Shown: positions 33,845 through 47,030, counted from the first letter of the stretch. The stretch is 64,000 nt of DNA from Epiperipatus broadwayi (GCA_028023455.1 JAQFVV010000031.1:5121237-5185236); one strand, 5' to 3'. The notes: generated by a model not told the origin, from the sequence alone. Made by a program: numbers and translations.

Positions 33845-36800
33845 AGATAATGTGTATGTGTTACAACAATCCATAATAAAATCCCAGTTTTAGAATAAAA
33901 TAAAATTTTTATTCTTTTTTTTTTTAGTTTATTGTGAATAACCCCCTTCTTTCTCAGTTTCATTGAAATCTTAGAATGATCTATTCTTTGGTTAAAAATG
34001 ACATTTTGTTGTTAAAACTTTTTGTTTGTCTTTCATCTCATTACATTTGAAAATAAAATTTAAGAAAATTGATGAAAATAGTTTTTGTTTTCTTTCAAAA
34101 TAATCTTTGTAAATCGTCCTGTATAAAAAAAGTTATTTTAAGCCAACTGGAAAAATCACTTTTTTTACGTTCAAAATTTATATAAAAATATTTTGCACTT
34201 AAAAAAAATGAATTTATGAAAAATGTAAAATTATATAAAGCTATAACAAAGTTTAGTAAAATTAAATTCGCTAGAGAGTAAAAAGACAGTTAAGAAAAAC
34301 CTTTGTGATTGATTTGTCTGGTAACAACATCCTTACTTCCATTAAAAAAATACATATAGTACAATGGTTAGTAAACTAATATATACTCTCATAACTTAAA
34401 CATATAATACTCTCATAACTTGATGTGCATTTAGAATGAAGTTGATTTTTTTAGACAACTTAAGGTTTTCTAAATATGTTCACTTAGATTCTTAATATTG
34501 ATTAGTAAAGTGACAAAATAATTGTGAAGTAAATCACAGAATAATCCTTTTGGGTCAGATGACATCAATGGATTGATCTCATAAAAAAAAAAAAGATAGT
34601 TGAATTATGGTGGAGATTATGAACTTTATTATAGGAACTGAATTTTTGATTTAACTTTTATTTTATTATATTTACTATTTACAAATAAGTTTTAGCTTTA
34701 ATTGCGATCCTTTTATCAAGTTTACATAAAATAAAAAATTTATTATTATTATTACTATTTTCCATAGTTTTTCTGTTTTATAAAATTAATATTTTATTTT
34801 TAATATGAAAGCTTCAGGATTAATAATTAATCTAATTTTAAAAAAATAATATTATAAACTTAGGAAATCACATTTCTCTTTTCTGGAACTATCTTCAAAT
34901 ATATTTCTAAAGGATCTCAAATATTAATCGAATATGCAAATACAAAAAATTAGATTCAAATGTAAAATATTAATAAAAAAAAAAACAATCTCCATTACAC
35001 TTACAAAATTATACATTTATCATTAATAATAACAAATCACTTAGCTATTCAGCTCACAGAATATATAATAAAAAGAACAGCTCTCTACTTTAGTGCCTTT
35101 TACCATAAGCTTGAATAAACTGATTACCAAATATCTAGTGTATTTTTAAATTCAATCATTGGATCAGTTTCTGGCTTTTGCTTTTACCATTGAGGCTTGT
35201 AGATGAGTCTAGAGTGTTTCATAAATGATTTGTTATTATCACTAAAATATGTAGATACTGAATTAGAATCAGATCTATATAACTGTTGAAGCAGGTTGAT
35301 TTGAGTTCAAAATCTTACAGTGATTTTAATTTTAATTTATTAACTTGAATGGTAAAATGGAGTTAAAAGTCCATAACTGCATTACTCCCACTTTGAATTC
35401 CAACTCTCATTAACAAAGTTGGTAATCATTGAATTTTCAAACTTACAGTTGTAATGGTACAGAAAGAGGAATATAGAGGTGATTCAAAGCATCATTATAG
35501 AAAGCATTCTTGTTCTTAATGTGCACAAAAAATGAACAAAAATTAACATTGGAAGTAAATATATGTAATATTTAAGTGTTAAAGTAACTAAAAACAATTC
35601 TGCATCAAAAAATGCTGGGATTATTGTATCAATGCTGATCATCATCAGTGCTTAGGACCATTAGATGCTAATGATCATTGTAAAATATGTTAATAAATTG
35701 TAGTATGTGAATGTTAAAGATAATCTTTATCTTTGCATCATTCAAATAATTTTACAGAAAACCATTTGCATATTCACACACATATGTCAGCATATATAGA
35801 AAATCGAGCTGGCTTTGGTACTGCAAGGAATCTAGAAACTGTGAACAAAACAAAATATATATTTATTTTATTCTATTATTAAATATTTCCATAACTCTAA
35901 AATAAAATCAGACACACACACACGTACACTGATAATTAATAAAAGAGATAGCTAGAAGAATAAATACATGGGAATTTCAGAAATTATTTTATAAAGTTAA
36001 CTAATAAACAAAAGAAAAAAAAATTTAAAAATGATGTAACAAACTCAAAGTTAATATACATATTGAACAACCCTATCCATGCAATGCATATATAATTTCG
36101 TATAATACTTATAAATATTATTCCCTTTTATAATTAATTACCATTTAATCTAAATGAGCCATTCCCTTACAATAATTACCCTAAAAATATGTCACATTAA
36201 AGAAAGAAAATAATACAACTTGAAATTTCCTCTGCCTTTTCTTTTGACAATCTGGATGCTACTATATAATTTTAACCTAGTTTTTAAAAAAAACATTCCA
36301 AAAATGACTAAGCAAAATTTTTGAATATTTTTAATTAGCAGATCATGAATTTTGTAGTTAAATAGTTTGGAGACTCTTCTTGTAAACTCTAGCGAGTAGT
36401 AGTTTAGTCAATTTCTTGCTTTCTTAATATTTATTTTCATCTATTTAGTTTTTTGTTTTTTTTGTAGCTCCTGGTTTCCAGTTTAACATTTATTTTCATT
36501 TCAGCCTAACTTTTTCTTCTTTTTCTTTCATAGATCATGGTTTCCAGTTTAACATTTAGTTTCATTGCAGGTTGATGTAAGTTGAGACAACCAAGATTTT
36601 GGATGCATCAATACATGAGGCTAGTTGAAAGTTTTTATCAGGAATTTTTTTTTTTAAAACTTGCTACAATGGGTCAGAAATGATCAGTTTTTAGCAAGAG
36701 CTTAGCACATTGTGCTTGTAAACTCCATTATATTCTATTGCATTGTGAGCCTCTTTTTTTTTAATTAAGAGTGAGGTCAATTTAATCTTGGTCTTCCAAG

Positions 36801-37929
36801 AGCTTCTGACTAGTGAAATCACAATTATTGAACTCTACTGACCTTATACATTATTACTTCAGAAATTAATGCATTAAGCCATGACCTTTTTTTTTTTTTA
36901 CAAAAATATTGTCTTTTTTTACCTTAATTGAAAAATAATTTTTATTTTCTTCAGAGATAAAGTTCTTAATCTCTTCCTGTTTATTATTTTTTGAAAAATA
37001 CCAATTGAAAAATAACTTTCAACTTTTTTTAGAGATTAAGATCTTAATCTCTTGTTGTTGTTTTTTTTTTGAAAAATACAATATTCTGTTTATATTGAAC
37101 ACTAATCCTTTTTTTTCTTTTCAAAAATAAAAATATAAAAAAAAAAGAATTACACAAGAAAAAAAATTATTCTTGCCGTTTTCTCTCACTTTTACACTTA
37201 TATTCCCCAAAATTAAATATTTCAATTATTATGTCTCAGAATTTGTCACATGATTATTTCATGTATGTAAACCTTTAAAATAAATATAACGTAATGAAAT
37301 TTCTATTTACCAAATTGGCTAATATGCAGCTGACATGAGAAACAATAATTCTTCTCATAGTAGAAATTAGAATAGAGAGCTTTTTTCTTTTATCACTGAT
37401 GGGATTTATTTATTTAATGTATGGTTAGTTGCTCTGGAATGACATTTAACTAATGGGAAAGTCAAAGAGCACAATTTCATTTAATTTGCCAGACAGATTT
37501 CTTATTTTACTTTTTATTTTCTTCAGTTGCAGATTGTTATAGAAACATTTTGGTATCCATCAAATTATTTTAAGCATCTAATTACTTAGAGTATTCTTGA
37601 ATTAGAAAGCTATCTAATTGTTTTATGTACAAAAATTATTATTATAAAGCAGAGGTGGATAGACTTATGCTTGCGAATAATGAAATCATATGAAAGAAAA
37701 TCATCATCTCAAGAACCCATTGCCAAAAATCGATTGATTAGTACAATCATTGAGAGTACCCTATTAATGTCATTGATATAATTTTACAAATTGGATTTTA
37801 TTTCTTCTCTTATATATAAATTTTGAAAACACAATATCTTCACATTTTGTTTTCTTATTTAAAGGTAATATTGTAATAATTTTTCTTTCACATTCATATT
37901 CTTAAAAATCTTTTTTTTTTTTAAATACA
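33845..37929. other. no gene seen; AT-rich with small tandem duplications
   Basis: There is a 21-bp direct repeat (TGGTTTCCAGTTTAACATTT plus A) at 36472 and 36538, a roughly 78-bp imperfect duplication starting AATTGAAAAATAA at 36925 and 37003, and a short (AC)n at 35912-35922. No ORF with family signal. Confidence 0.6.
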
Positions 37930-38470
37930 AAACTGGGAAATATCAACTTGGAAGTATTATTAAACTACAAGGAAAAACAAATGTAATTAGTCATCTCTTC
38001 AGTTAATTAATCGACCAGATTAGAATTTATAATGCCTGCACAACATGTGATAGTTCTTATAGAAAGTTGTATATCTTTACATAGTTGTGGAAATAATTTC
38101 ATTTTTGTTCTTCAATAAATCAAATAATGAATTGTTGGTTTCTAAAAGTGCTTTTTAAAATTATTTCCCCATCTGCGAAAGATTTCTTTTGTTAACACAT
38201 AATTCACACAAAACGATGCAACTGTTGCAGATTTAAATTTAATAATTGCTTTAATGAAATATGATTTTTGTCTGATTAATTGTGACTTAAATTTGTTTTT
38301 TGGTTTGTGTAATTTATTTTTTAAAGAGAAAATCTTTATCAAAACATGCATGCATGGTCTTTAAATGTCTTTCCATGTTTGCTATTTCTGTAAATGACAT
38401 GCTAAGCATGACATATTTACCACATTTTTTATATTCATCATTATGAAAAAAAATTATTATTCCAATTCTG
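37930..38470 (-). pseudogene. N-terminal fragment of a dead ZBED-type hAT transposase
   Basis: On the minus strand, KCGKYVMLSMSFTEIANMER then HLKTMHACF (about 38335-38430) looks like a BED zinc finger with its terminal H-x4-H. It is followed in a shifted frame by FSLKNKLHKPKNK and TKEIFRRWGNNFKK (38142-38351). Broken frames then read LKNKNEIIST ... IQLSIRTITCCA (about 38040-38135), which fits the segment before the catalytic region in this family. The catalytic and C-terminal parts are missing. Confidence 0.5.
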
Positions 38471-39405
38471 TATTAAAATTGTATGTCTTTTAAATTTACA
38501 CTTGTTTCAGACATTACACCCCTCTTTTAAAATATGATAAAGTACCTTTTTTTTTGCAATAAGTCATTTAGTTTTGTGCATCTGTCATAACAAGAAACAC
38601 AATTATTGATTTTAGACAGAGTAAACATATTCATTGCTATCTATTGTGCCTTTGCAATGTATTTGAATTATCTCTGCATCACCATGCATTTTTCCCAAAA
38701 GGCAGATATATTATTTGACACATTCATTGACTAGATTTCTTGACTACAGTACATAGTCATATTAATTGTGAAGAGCCGATTTTCGCCTGTAGTAGTTATA
38801 TGTCAGATAGTCATTCCAAAATTTCTTGGCAGTCCAGTGGCACTACCATCCAATGTCTTGCTCATTCCTGTTATAAAGGAATTCAGCTTATAATGATTAC
38901 TAAAGAATTTTATAGTGTTATACAGAATATTAGCATTTTTAAGCTATATACTTTTGATCTTTCAAACTTGCAATTATTGTGTAAGTATTTAATAAACTGA
39001 CAACTTTCTTCAGTATCCTTTTAAAGAAAATTATGTTGTTGTTAGTTTTTTTTAATTTCAATTAGCAGATAATGCAGAAAATGGAAAATAACTATAAGAA
39101 GGAATATTTTTGTAATTGCATTTGTTCAAGTTATAACTAATAATCACAATTTGGTGCGAATTTGAAAATTTGTTAATGATTCAATATTTGCATGCTACCT
39201 CTGCTAAAGAATTTCTGAATTTAAATATCAAATCATAGGTTCTGTGAACATCAGATTATATCTTACAATACCAGGGATATTTATTGAGGGATTGTAAAGT
39301 AGAAGATTAAACTGGAATATTTTTACTTTTTTTAACTGCCTATTATACGTATACATTTAGGTATTCTATAGCCAAGAATTATATATATCTCTAAAATACT
39401 AATTA
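38471..39405. other. no gene seen; one unassigned 86-codon ORF
   Basis: The + ORF at 38740-39000 has no recognisable motif, and its composition does not stand out. The minus strand here might be more of the neighbouring hAT relic, but I could not align it. Confidence 0.4.
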
Positions 39406-40095
39406 TCAATAAAGCAAGTCATATATAATGTGACATTGGTTTTATAAGCTTGTATTTACAAAAATGTAATACAGAGAGCATACCAATAGCTCAAACAAGC
39501 TTTTAATTAATAAGAGCAATAAGAGAAAATATTTAAAATCTTTATCTGAAATACTCTTATCCCCAGACCAATTGGTTTCAAACTTATGGCTTACCTCAGT
39601 GAGGAGCTAGAATATTCAGACACTAGATCTAAAATATCAATTCAAAACCCAGCACTTATTTCATACGTTATATTTAAGTAGAAACTCTGAAGTTTTCGGA
39701 CATGAAAATGTCTTTTACTCCAGCTATCTATCTTAAATAGCTATATGGGACTGAACCAAATTCAAATCTACCATGTATTAATAGCATCAGCATAAACAAA
39801 TATATCAATGAAGCAAGTCATATATAATGTGACATTGCTTTTATAATCTTATATTTATAAAAATGTAACGTAGAGAGTGTACCAATAGCTCAAACAAGCT
39901 CTTAATTGATAAGGGTGGTAAGAGAAAATATTTAAAATCTCTATCTGAAATACTTTTATACTCAGATCAATTGGTTTCAAGCTTATGGCTTACCTCAGTG
40001 AGGAGCTAAAATATTCAGACACTATATCTAAAATATCAACTCAAAATCCAGCACTTATTTCATACGTAATATTTAAGTAGAAACTCCGAAGTTCT
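39406..40095. repeat. two-unit tandem repeat, period 399 bp
   Basis: Copies at about 39406-39695 and 39805-40095 share GCAAGTCATATATAATGTGA, ACCAATAGCTCAAACAAGC, TATGGCTTACCTCAGTGAGG and CAGCACTTATTTCATACGT, separated by a single-copy 109-bp segment. Part of the unit (GGTTTCAAACTTATGGCTTA, CCTCAGTGAGGAGC) resembles the MITE interior at 20390-20425, including a hammerhead-like core on the minus strand (GAAACC, AAGC/GCTT, CTGAGG). Confidence 0.9.
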
Positions 40096-40679
40096 TTATT
40101 AATAATTCTGTGTTATTCTTATTGGCTTCATTCAGAAATTTAAAACACTATGTTTAGCAAAAATCTTATACCACGAAGAAAGTATTAGTTGCTCATTTTA
40201 TATATTAATTGTTCATATTTCTTGACATTTTATCTAGTTGAATAAATTGAAAGAAATTCAGATGAGTTGGGAAATTTACATATTTGGATATTAGGAGAAC
40301 TTCTTTGGGAAAAAGTACCGGTGAATTTTAGGCAAGAGGATGGCATACCGGTAGTTAAAAATTTTTCAAATTTTATATATGATGGAATGTAATAGAATTT
40401 AATACAGTATGTGTATTTGATTTTTTTTATTATTATTCATTTAGGTATCATAGCATTTTACAACAATATATATAAATATAAAACAAAAGATTGCGACACA
40501 TTTAGTGAGAGGTATATTTTAGTATAATTATACAATGTAAAAATATTAAAAAATTAAAGAAAAAAATTTCACTGTATATATTACAAAATAAAAATTATAC
40601 GATATAAAAATATAGAAAATGAAAAAATATTTTTGAACCTAAATATAGTCTTTGGTAGTAACAAATTATTTTAATTAGT
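40096..40679. other. no gene seen
   Basis: AT-rich. ATACCGGTA at about 40345-40353 may be an end of the neighbouring hAT element (compare GTACCGGTATC at 42989-42999), but the match is short. Confidence 0.4.
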
Positions 40680-42500
40680 GTGAGGTTTGCACTTGTTTAT
40701 TTTTAATGAGATTACAAATATCTGGCTCAATTTTACTCAGCTTGATCTGATTCAATATTGAGAAAATTTCTATATTTGTTTTTTGTTGCAATCATAGCAG
40801 AAAATCCACTCTCATTTAAGTATGTGATACTAAGTGGCATTAAAAATTTTAATGCTTATTGAGGGAGTTCTGGATATTCTACCCGGATAGACAGCCAAAA
40901 TGAAAACAAGCCGCTACTCTGAAAATTCAATCCACCATCACTAATATGATCTATAAAAGATTTTTTCATAATTACATTATCTGGAACCTCTTCTGTAAAT
41001 GCAAAGAGATTGTGAAACTTTGAGCAGTAAAATATTTTTGAAAACAATCTTACAAAGATTTTAAATGGTCCTGCATGTTATTAATGAAAGTCTGTTATTG
41101 ATAAGGATGGAAAACATATTGAATTTCCTTTTCTCGATTTGTTTTTTAAGATATGGTAATTTATTTTTAAATGCTGTTATTTTATCGCTAAGATCAAACA
41201 GAGAATTGTTAACTTCCTGCAAACTCATATTTAAATTATTTAACTGTAAAAAAATATCCGATAGGTATGCTACTCTAGCCATTCCTCATCAGTAAGATGA
41301 TCTTTAATTGAATATTCTGAATCCATAAGATAAATAATTATCTCTGAGCTTAACTCAGAAAGTCAGCTGAGGACTTTGCCTCATGAGAGCCACTGAACCT
41401 TGATATGACATAATAGCATTTTATGTTCACTCTCTATCTCATTACATAGAATTGAAAATAAGCAGGAATTAAGTGATTTTGATTTTATCAAGTTATCTAC
41501 TTTTACGGTTTCATTAATAACAGATCTTAAATTCGCAGGGATATATTTTGTAGCTAAAACTTCCCAATGAATTATGTAATACATAGATTTACACTCTGGT
41601 GCTACTTCTTTAATTTTTGTTATTGTACCTGATAACTGTCCAATCATTATGTGAGCACCATCTGTGCAAATTCCAACATATTTGTATCAACTTATATTAT
41701 TGTTAATAAAATAATCATTGATTATTTTAAGTATTTCATCTGATGTTGTTAGTGCAGATAACAACTTACAAAATAATATTTCTTTTTGAATTTCATTAAG
41801 GAAATTAAAGCTTATATATACAAGTAATTGTGCTAATTTAGAGACATCAGTGTTTTCCCTTATTTCCAATAAATATAACTGGCATTCTCTTAATCTCTTG
41901 ATTAAAATATTTTCAATATTTGATGCTTTATCACTTTTTATTCACCTTTTTTACTGTGTTGTTTGATAGCAACCATCTATATTTAGTGGCTGAGTCTGAT
42001 TCCGAGAAAGAAGCCATAGTGCATCACATCATCACTTTTTTTTTAAGTACAGATTTCGCAACATCTTTAGTTACTGACATCAACAAAGTTTCTTCAATAG
42101 TATGTGCTTTACCGCACCTGGAAGTTCTTAAATTGGTGTTAACACTGGTGAAAGAAGACACAACTGCTTTTTGGATGTGACATTTGCATAGTTTTCTTTT
42201 AAAAGAATTAATTGGTTTATCTTTTAAATTTTGATGTCGGGATAATAAGTATCTTTTCAAAAGAAAAGACTTCAAATGTCCATTTGATAAATATTCAAAA
42301 CATATAACACACTGTGGAATAGGTTCAGTTTCTGTGCCAGTTCATGGTAAATCCATCCTTTATGTAGTCAGGGTCATATTGCCTAACCCAACTATTTTTA
42401 TGTTTTGATGTCGATGGTTCATTTTTTTCATATCTGGCAATTTATTTTTTGATTTGGAATAACTATATTTAGCCTGCTCTAAAAATCTCATTGATTTTCC
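40680..42500 (-). pseudogene. hAT transposase (ZBED5/FAM200-like), frameshifted
   Basis: Segments in family order lie on the minus strand. The N-terminal region (42024-42275) includes HLKSFLLKRYLLSRHQNLKD-like sequence and CHIQKAVVSSFTSVNTNLRT. Then come STDVSKLAQLLVYISFNF-like sequence (41687-41869) and MIGQLSGTITKIKEVAPECK with CHIKVQWLS (41381-41647), the conserved block preceding the LHTEVRWLS motif. LSDIFLQLNNLNMSLQE follows (41061-41282), and the C-terminal part is at 40856-41047. Each joint has a frameshift or stop, so the gene is dead. It is a different subfamily from the hAT at 30.5-33.8 kb. Confidence 0.8.
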
Positions 42501-44053
42501 TATTTTAAATGACAATTAAAATAATAATAAAAACAAATAAATACGAGTTGAAACTTAAGTTTAATATTATTACATCACTTATTAAATGTATAATAATTTA
42601 AAATTTGTTAGACTGCATTTAACGGAATTAATAAAAGTCACTATATAATTTACAAAACAAAGAACAACTTATAATTATTTTCAATACATTCGCGCTGGAT
42701 ATAACACACTACATATAACCATTATAAACAGATTTTATGACTACATACCATCATTTGAGAAAAAAACCCAGGCTAGTAAAAACATGAAATGTTTCTATTT
42801 TTCTTCAAACTTTTACTTTGTTTTACTTTTTACTTTAAAAAAAATTGTCGATATAAAAAATTAACCAATTATACTTTTGTGATATTTTTTTAAAAATAGA
42901 GATGTTTTAAAAAAATAATTACATGTTATACATAATATATTTTGTTGTTATTATTTTATTTGTGATGTACCAGTAAATTGGTATTCGTGTACCGGTATCA
43001 TTACATGTGCCAGCATTTGGGAACTGCTGCAATAGAAGAATCAGATTATTTCCATGAACTTCATGGAAGTTATGGGAGAGCAACTATCAAAAGATTTTAT
43101 ATTATTGCGTTAGTAGTGTCAGATTGTATGTTGAAAAGTTTTTTCTGTACAGCGAAACTGTTCTAGTAAGAATTAAGTCCAAATTTTATTTTTTTACAGG
43201 TTAGTCATTCAAAAAATGTTTTATTTACAAATATTTTTTCCAAACATATTTTGGAATTGTCTAAACAAAATCTTTTTTTTTAATAATGAAATTAAAATTG
43301 GAATATGTGTGAGATAAAATAATTTAATTTGTGCATTGTATTAATCTACTTATTTCGTGAAATTTTCCAAATATTTATATTGATATCTACTTTTTTTTTT
43401 TTACTATTTTACTTAGATTATTTCTCTATTTCCATTTTTTTTTATCTATATTTTTCTCTTTTACTTGTCAAAATTTTTTTCAATTATAATATATCAAGTC
43501 TCTGTATTAATTCAAATTTTATTGGTGCATAGATTTTATGTTGCTATTGTTAAAAGATTGTTTCCGTTTACAAATCTCATTTTAATTTTTTTCTCTTTAT
43601 TTTATCATTATTTCCTCATCTTGCTATTTGTTCAAAAGTATTATTTTATTTTGCAAGTTTAAGCAAAAGTAAAATATCTAAGTTTATATTACTTTACCTG
43701 CTTACCTTTATACTTCATAGTTTCAGTTTTATTTGTTTTAAATTGGTTAAATCTATTTATCATTTTTGATAGGTGTATTCTTACTATCTATAAATATAGC
43801 TATATGAATTCTTGTTTCAATATATCACTTGGTTTTTTTTTTTATTTGTTCCCCTTTTTTCAAAATTATATTAAATTGAAAATAAATAAAAATTCTAATT
43901 GTTTCTTTTAACTATATCTTTCTTTTCTGAAATTAGTCTTAAAATATTTTTTGACGTATTTTTAAAAATATTTTCTTTTTTGAACTATTTAGTTATTAAT
44001 TTCTAAATTTTGAATTGCTTTTATAGTTCTTTTATACTTTAAAATTCAAATTA
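42501..44053. other. no gene seen; AT-rich, one short palindrome
   Basis: TTCCATGAACTTCATGGAA (43050-43068) is a perfect 9-bp inverted repeat with one central base. Several ORFs of 62-67 codons at 43329-43662 are T-rich hydrophobic translations of low-complexity DNA and are not supported. Confidence 0.55.
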
Positions 44054-44072
44054 TTTTTCATATTCATCATCA

Positions 44073-47030
44073 TCAACCATTATCAATCCACTGCAGGATG
44101 AAGGTCTCTCCAAGTTTAATCCATCTTCTCCGATCTTTAGCTTTTCTTCTCCACAACACCCCTGCACATTTTCTTATTTCATCCATCCATCTCACATGTG
44201 GTCTCTTTCTGGGTCTTTTACAATCTCTTGGAATCCAGTTTAAAATTTCAATTGTCCATCTATTATCATCTCTTCTAGCAATATGTCCAGCCCAACTCCA
44301 TTTCAATCTTTTAAATTTTTCAATAAGGTCAGTAACACCTGTTTGTTGTCTTACCCATACATTGCGTTTTCGATCTCTTCTTGTTACTCCCAACATACAT
44401 CTCTCCATACTCCTTTGAGTGGTCTGAAGTCTCTGTATTGCTCTTCTATTAAGTGTCCAAGTCTCAGATCCATAAGTGAGAACTGGTAAAACACATTTGT
44501 TAAAAACCATCCTTTTCAAACACATAGGCATATTTCCTTTTAGTATCAAGTTATTTCTACCAAAAGCACTCCAACCAAGTTTAATTCTATGATTAATTTC
44601 CTCCATTATGTTTCCATCTGTATTAATAATCTGACCAAGGAGATTGTAACTGTTAACTTCTTCTAATTCTTCATAATCAATCTTTATTTTCATATTTTGA
44701 GCAAATCGATTAAACATTACTTTAGTCTTTTTAACATTTATCTTTAGTCCTACTTTTCTACTTTCAACTGCTAACTCCTGCAACATTTCCTGCAGCTCTG
44801 AAGCATTATTTGCAAAAACAACTACATCATCTGCAAAATCTAAATGACTTAAATACTCTCCATTTACTTTCACTCCTTTAGTTTCCCATTTTAATCCACA
44901 AAATACTTCTTGCAGCACTGCTGTAAAGAGTTTTGGAGATATGGAGTCACCTTGTCTTACACCTTTCTCAATGTTGATTTTTCCAGTATCATTATGTAAT
45001 CTAATTGTTGCTGTTGCATTTTTATAAATATTCTTTAAAATATGACAATATCCTGGATCTATACCTTGATGATCCAATGCTTTAATCACTGAAGAAATGT
45101 GTATAGAATCGAATGCCTGTTCATAATCTACAAATCCAAAACATAATGACAACTCATATTCGTTTGTCTTTTCTATGACTTCTCTCAATACCTGGATATG
45201 ATCTATTGTACTAAAACCACTTTTAAATCCAGCTTGTTCTCTTGGTTGGTGGAAAACCAAAGTTCTTTGTAGACGAGTTGTAATTATCTTGGTAAAAATT
45301 TTATATAAAACTGATAAAAGGCTGATAGGTCTGTAATTTCTAATATCTTCTTTATCGCCTTTTTTAAATATTAATATTATTACTGCATTCTTCCAATCTT
45401 CCGGTACATCTTTATCATTTAGACATTTGGTATATAACTTTGCTAAAATTGTTTCTATTTCTTCACCTCCTTCTTTTAATATATCCATTATAATTCCATC
45501 ATTTCCTGGAGCCTTTCCTTTCTTCATACACTTAATTGCATGTCTCACTTCTTCATTTAAAATTCTGGGCAATTCGGAAGATGTAATAGATATAGGAGGT
45601 ACTTGTTCTTTATTACTATATAATTCTTGATAAAAATCTTCTACCAATTTCATGATGTCATCTCTCTTTTTAGTAATAATTCCATCTTTTTTTCTTATTG
45701 CAGATGTAAGTTTCCTACCAATACCAAAATGTTGTTTAACATTTTTGAGACTTTTATTTTCTTCTACAGCTTTCCTTGCTATTTCACAGTTATACTTTGT
45801 TATATCATTTTCAACTCTTTTCCATACCATTTTACAAAATTCGAGATATTCAATTCTTTTTAATACATCATTTTTGTATATCTTCATATTCCTTCTTTTC
45901 TTCATAAATTCTCTAGTCTCAGTAGAAATTTTATTAGTCAATTGCTGCTTTTTTCTACCAGCTATGTTTGTTGCAGTTTTTAAAAGTGTATCAGTTATTT
46001 TCATATTAATTTCATTCAAATCTGAATCATGTTCAAAATCTCCTAACACTTGAAACCTATTTGTAAGTTCTAATTTAAATTCATTAGAATGTTTCTGAAG
46101 ATTAGGAATATCAACTGTAAATATTGTTTTTCTTAATAATTTTTGTCTCTCTAGTTTTACATTAACACGTAACTTACACCTTACTAATCGATGATCACTT
46201 CCTGTGTTAAATTTATTAAGAACATTACAATCTTGAAATATGTATTTTCTGTTAGTCAAAATATAATCCAATTCTGCTGTACCTTCATTTGGATGCTTCC
46301 ATGTCCATTTCCTTTTAACATTTTTCTCAAAAAATGAATTCATAATATAAAGTTTTTCTTTTTCTGCAAACTCCACAAGTCTATGTCCTCTCTCATTTCT
46401 ATTACCATAACCAAAATTACCTACAGCAATTTCATCTTTCATTTGTCTACCAATTCTAGCATTAAAGTCTCCCATAACAATTTTAAAATGTTGTTTACTC
46501 TGATCAAAAGCCTTTTGTACATCCATATAAAAATCTTCTACTACTTCATCACTATAAGAACTTGTTGGGGCATAAACCTGAATTATCTGCATTTGGTATC
46601 TGCTATTAAGTTGTATAACTAATCTTGCCACTCTGTCCGATACACCATGAATCTCCACAATATTGTTCTTCCACTTTTTATTTATAATGAATCCTACTCC
46701 ACTTGTATTTTCAATATGTGTGCCTTTATAATAGAGTATATGTCCACTTTTTAAATCAATTGTTTCTTCTCCTTTTCTTCTAACTTCACAAAGTCCAATA
46801 ATGTCCCATTTAATATAAGACAGTTCTTCTTCTAATTCTTGCAATCTTCCTTCACTTGAAAGTGATCTGCAGTTGTAAGTACCTAAATAAAAAGTCGTCA
46901 TCAAATGGCAGCCTGGGTCCGCAATCAGGGGATTCTTAGCACCCTCCGCCTTCGGCCACCAACCGCTGCCTTGGTTGGTGACTTTACAGCCTCCTGGGAA
47001 TAAGGGCCATGCTTTATTTTTGTCTATCAT
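44073..47030 (-). CDS. LINE endonuclease-reverse transcriptase, 985 aa, intact
   Basis: A single polyprotein without stops or frameshifts. Residues about 45-290 form an apurinic-type (exonuclease-endonuclease-phosphatase fold) endonuclease: GTYNCRSL near 50-57, CEVRRKGEE near 81-89, VYAPTSSYSD near 152-161, the catalytic GDFNARIG near 187-194 and SDHRLV near 278-283. Residues about 500-800 form the reverse transcriptase: PGNDGI near 509, NYRPISLLSVLYKIF, FVDYEQAFDS near 633, GVRQGDSISPKLF near 690, and the active-site FADDVV near 732. The C-terminus has the LINE R-W-x-G-H-like block WSWAGHIARRDDNRW and RKRPHVRWMDEI. In this family the endonuclease nicks the target and the RT primes on it. The first 43 residues are not conserved-looking; Met44 (MTTFYLGTYN) is an alternative start. 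About 985 aa is the usual length for RTE ORF2-like proteins. It could be active. Confidence 0.95.
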   Translation of the reverse strand: MIDKNKAWPLFPGGCKVTNQGSGWWPKAEGAKNPLIADPGCHLMTTFYLGTYNCRSLSSEGRLQELEEELSYIKWDIIGLCEVRRKGEETIDLKSGHILYYKGTHIENTSGVGFIINKKWKNNIVEIHGVSDRVARLVIQLNSRYQMQIIQVYAPTSSYSDEVVEDFYMDVQKAFDQSKQHFKIVMGDFNARIGRQMKDEIAVGNFGYGNRNERGHRLVEFAEKEKLYIMNSFFEKNVKRKWTWKHPNEGTAELDYILTNRKYIFQDCNVLNKFNTGSDHRLVRCKLRVNVKLERQKLLRKTIFTVDIPNLQKHSNEFKLELTNRFQVLGDFEHDSDLNEINMKITDTLLKTATNIAGRKKQQLTNKISTETREFMKKRRNMKIYKNDVLKRIEYLEFCKMVWKRVENDITKYNCEIARKAVEENKSLKNVKQHFGIGRKLTSAIRKKDGIITKKRDDIMKLVEDFYQELYSNKEQVPPISITSSELPRILNEEVRHAIKCMKKGKAPGNDGIIMDILKEGGEEIETILAKLYTKCLNDKDVPEDWKNAVIILIFKKGDKEDIRNYRPISLLSVLYKIFTKIITTRLQRTLVFHQPREQAGFKSGFSTIDHIQVLREVIEKTNEYELSLCFGFVDYEQAFDSIHISSVIKALDHQGIDPGYCHILKNIYKNATATIRLHNDTGKINIEKGVRQGDSISPKLFTAVLQEVFCGLKWETKGVKVNGEYLSHLDFADDVVVFANNASELQEMLQELAVESRKVGLKINVKKTKVMFNRFAQNMKIKIDYEELEEVNSYNLLGQIINTDGNIMEEINHRIKLGWSAFGRNNLILKGNMPMCLKRMVFNKCVLPVLTYGSETWTLNRRAIQRLQTTQRSMERCMLGVTRRDRKRNVWVRQQTGVTDLIEKFKRLKWSWAGHIARRDDNRWTIEILNWIPRDCKRPRKRPHVRWMDEIRKCAGVLWRRKAKDRRRWIKLGETFILQWIDNG

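Noticed and set aside
42978-43662. Several ORFs of 62-67 codons
   Set aside because: Translations of T-rich low-complexity DNA without motif or splice evidence.
45427-46622. Plus-strand ORFs of 67-133 codons
   Set aside because: They lie antisense to the intact LINE ORF and are shadows of it.
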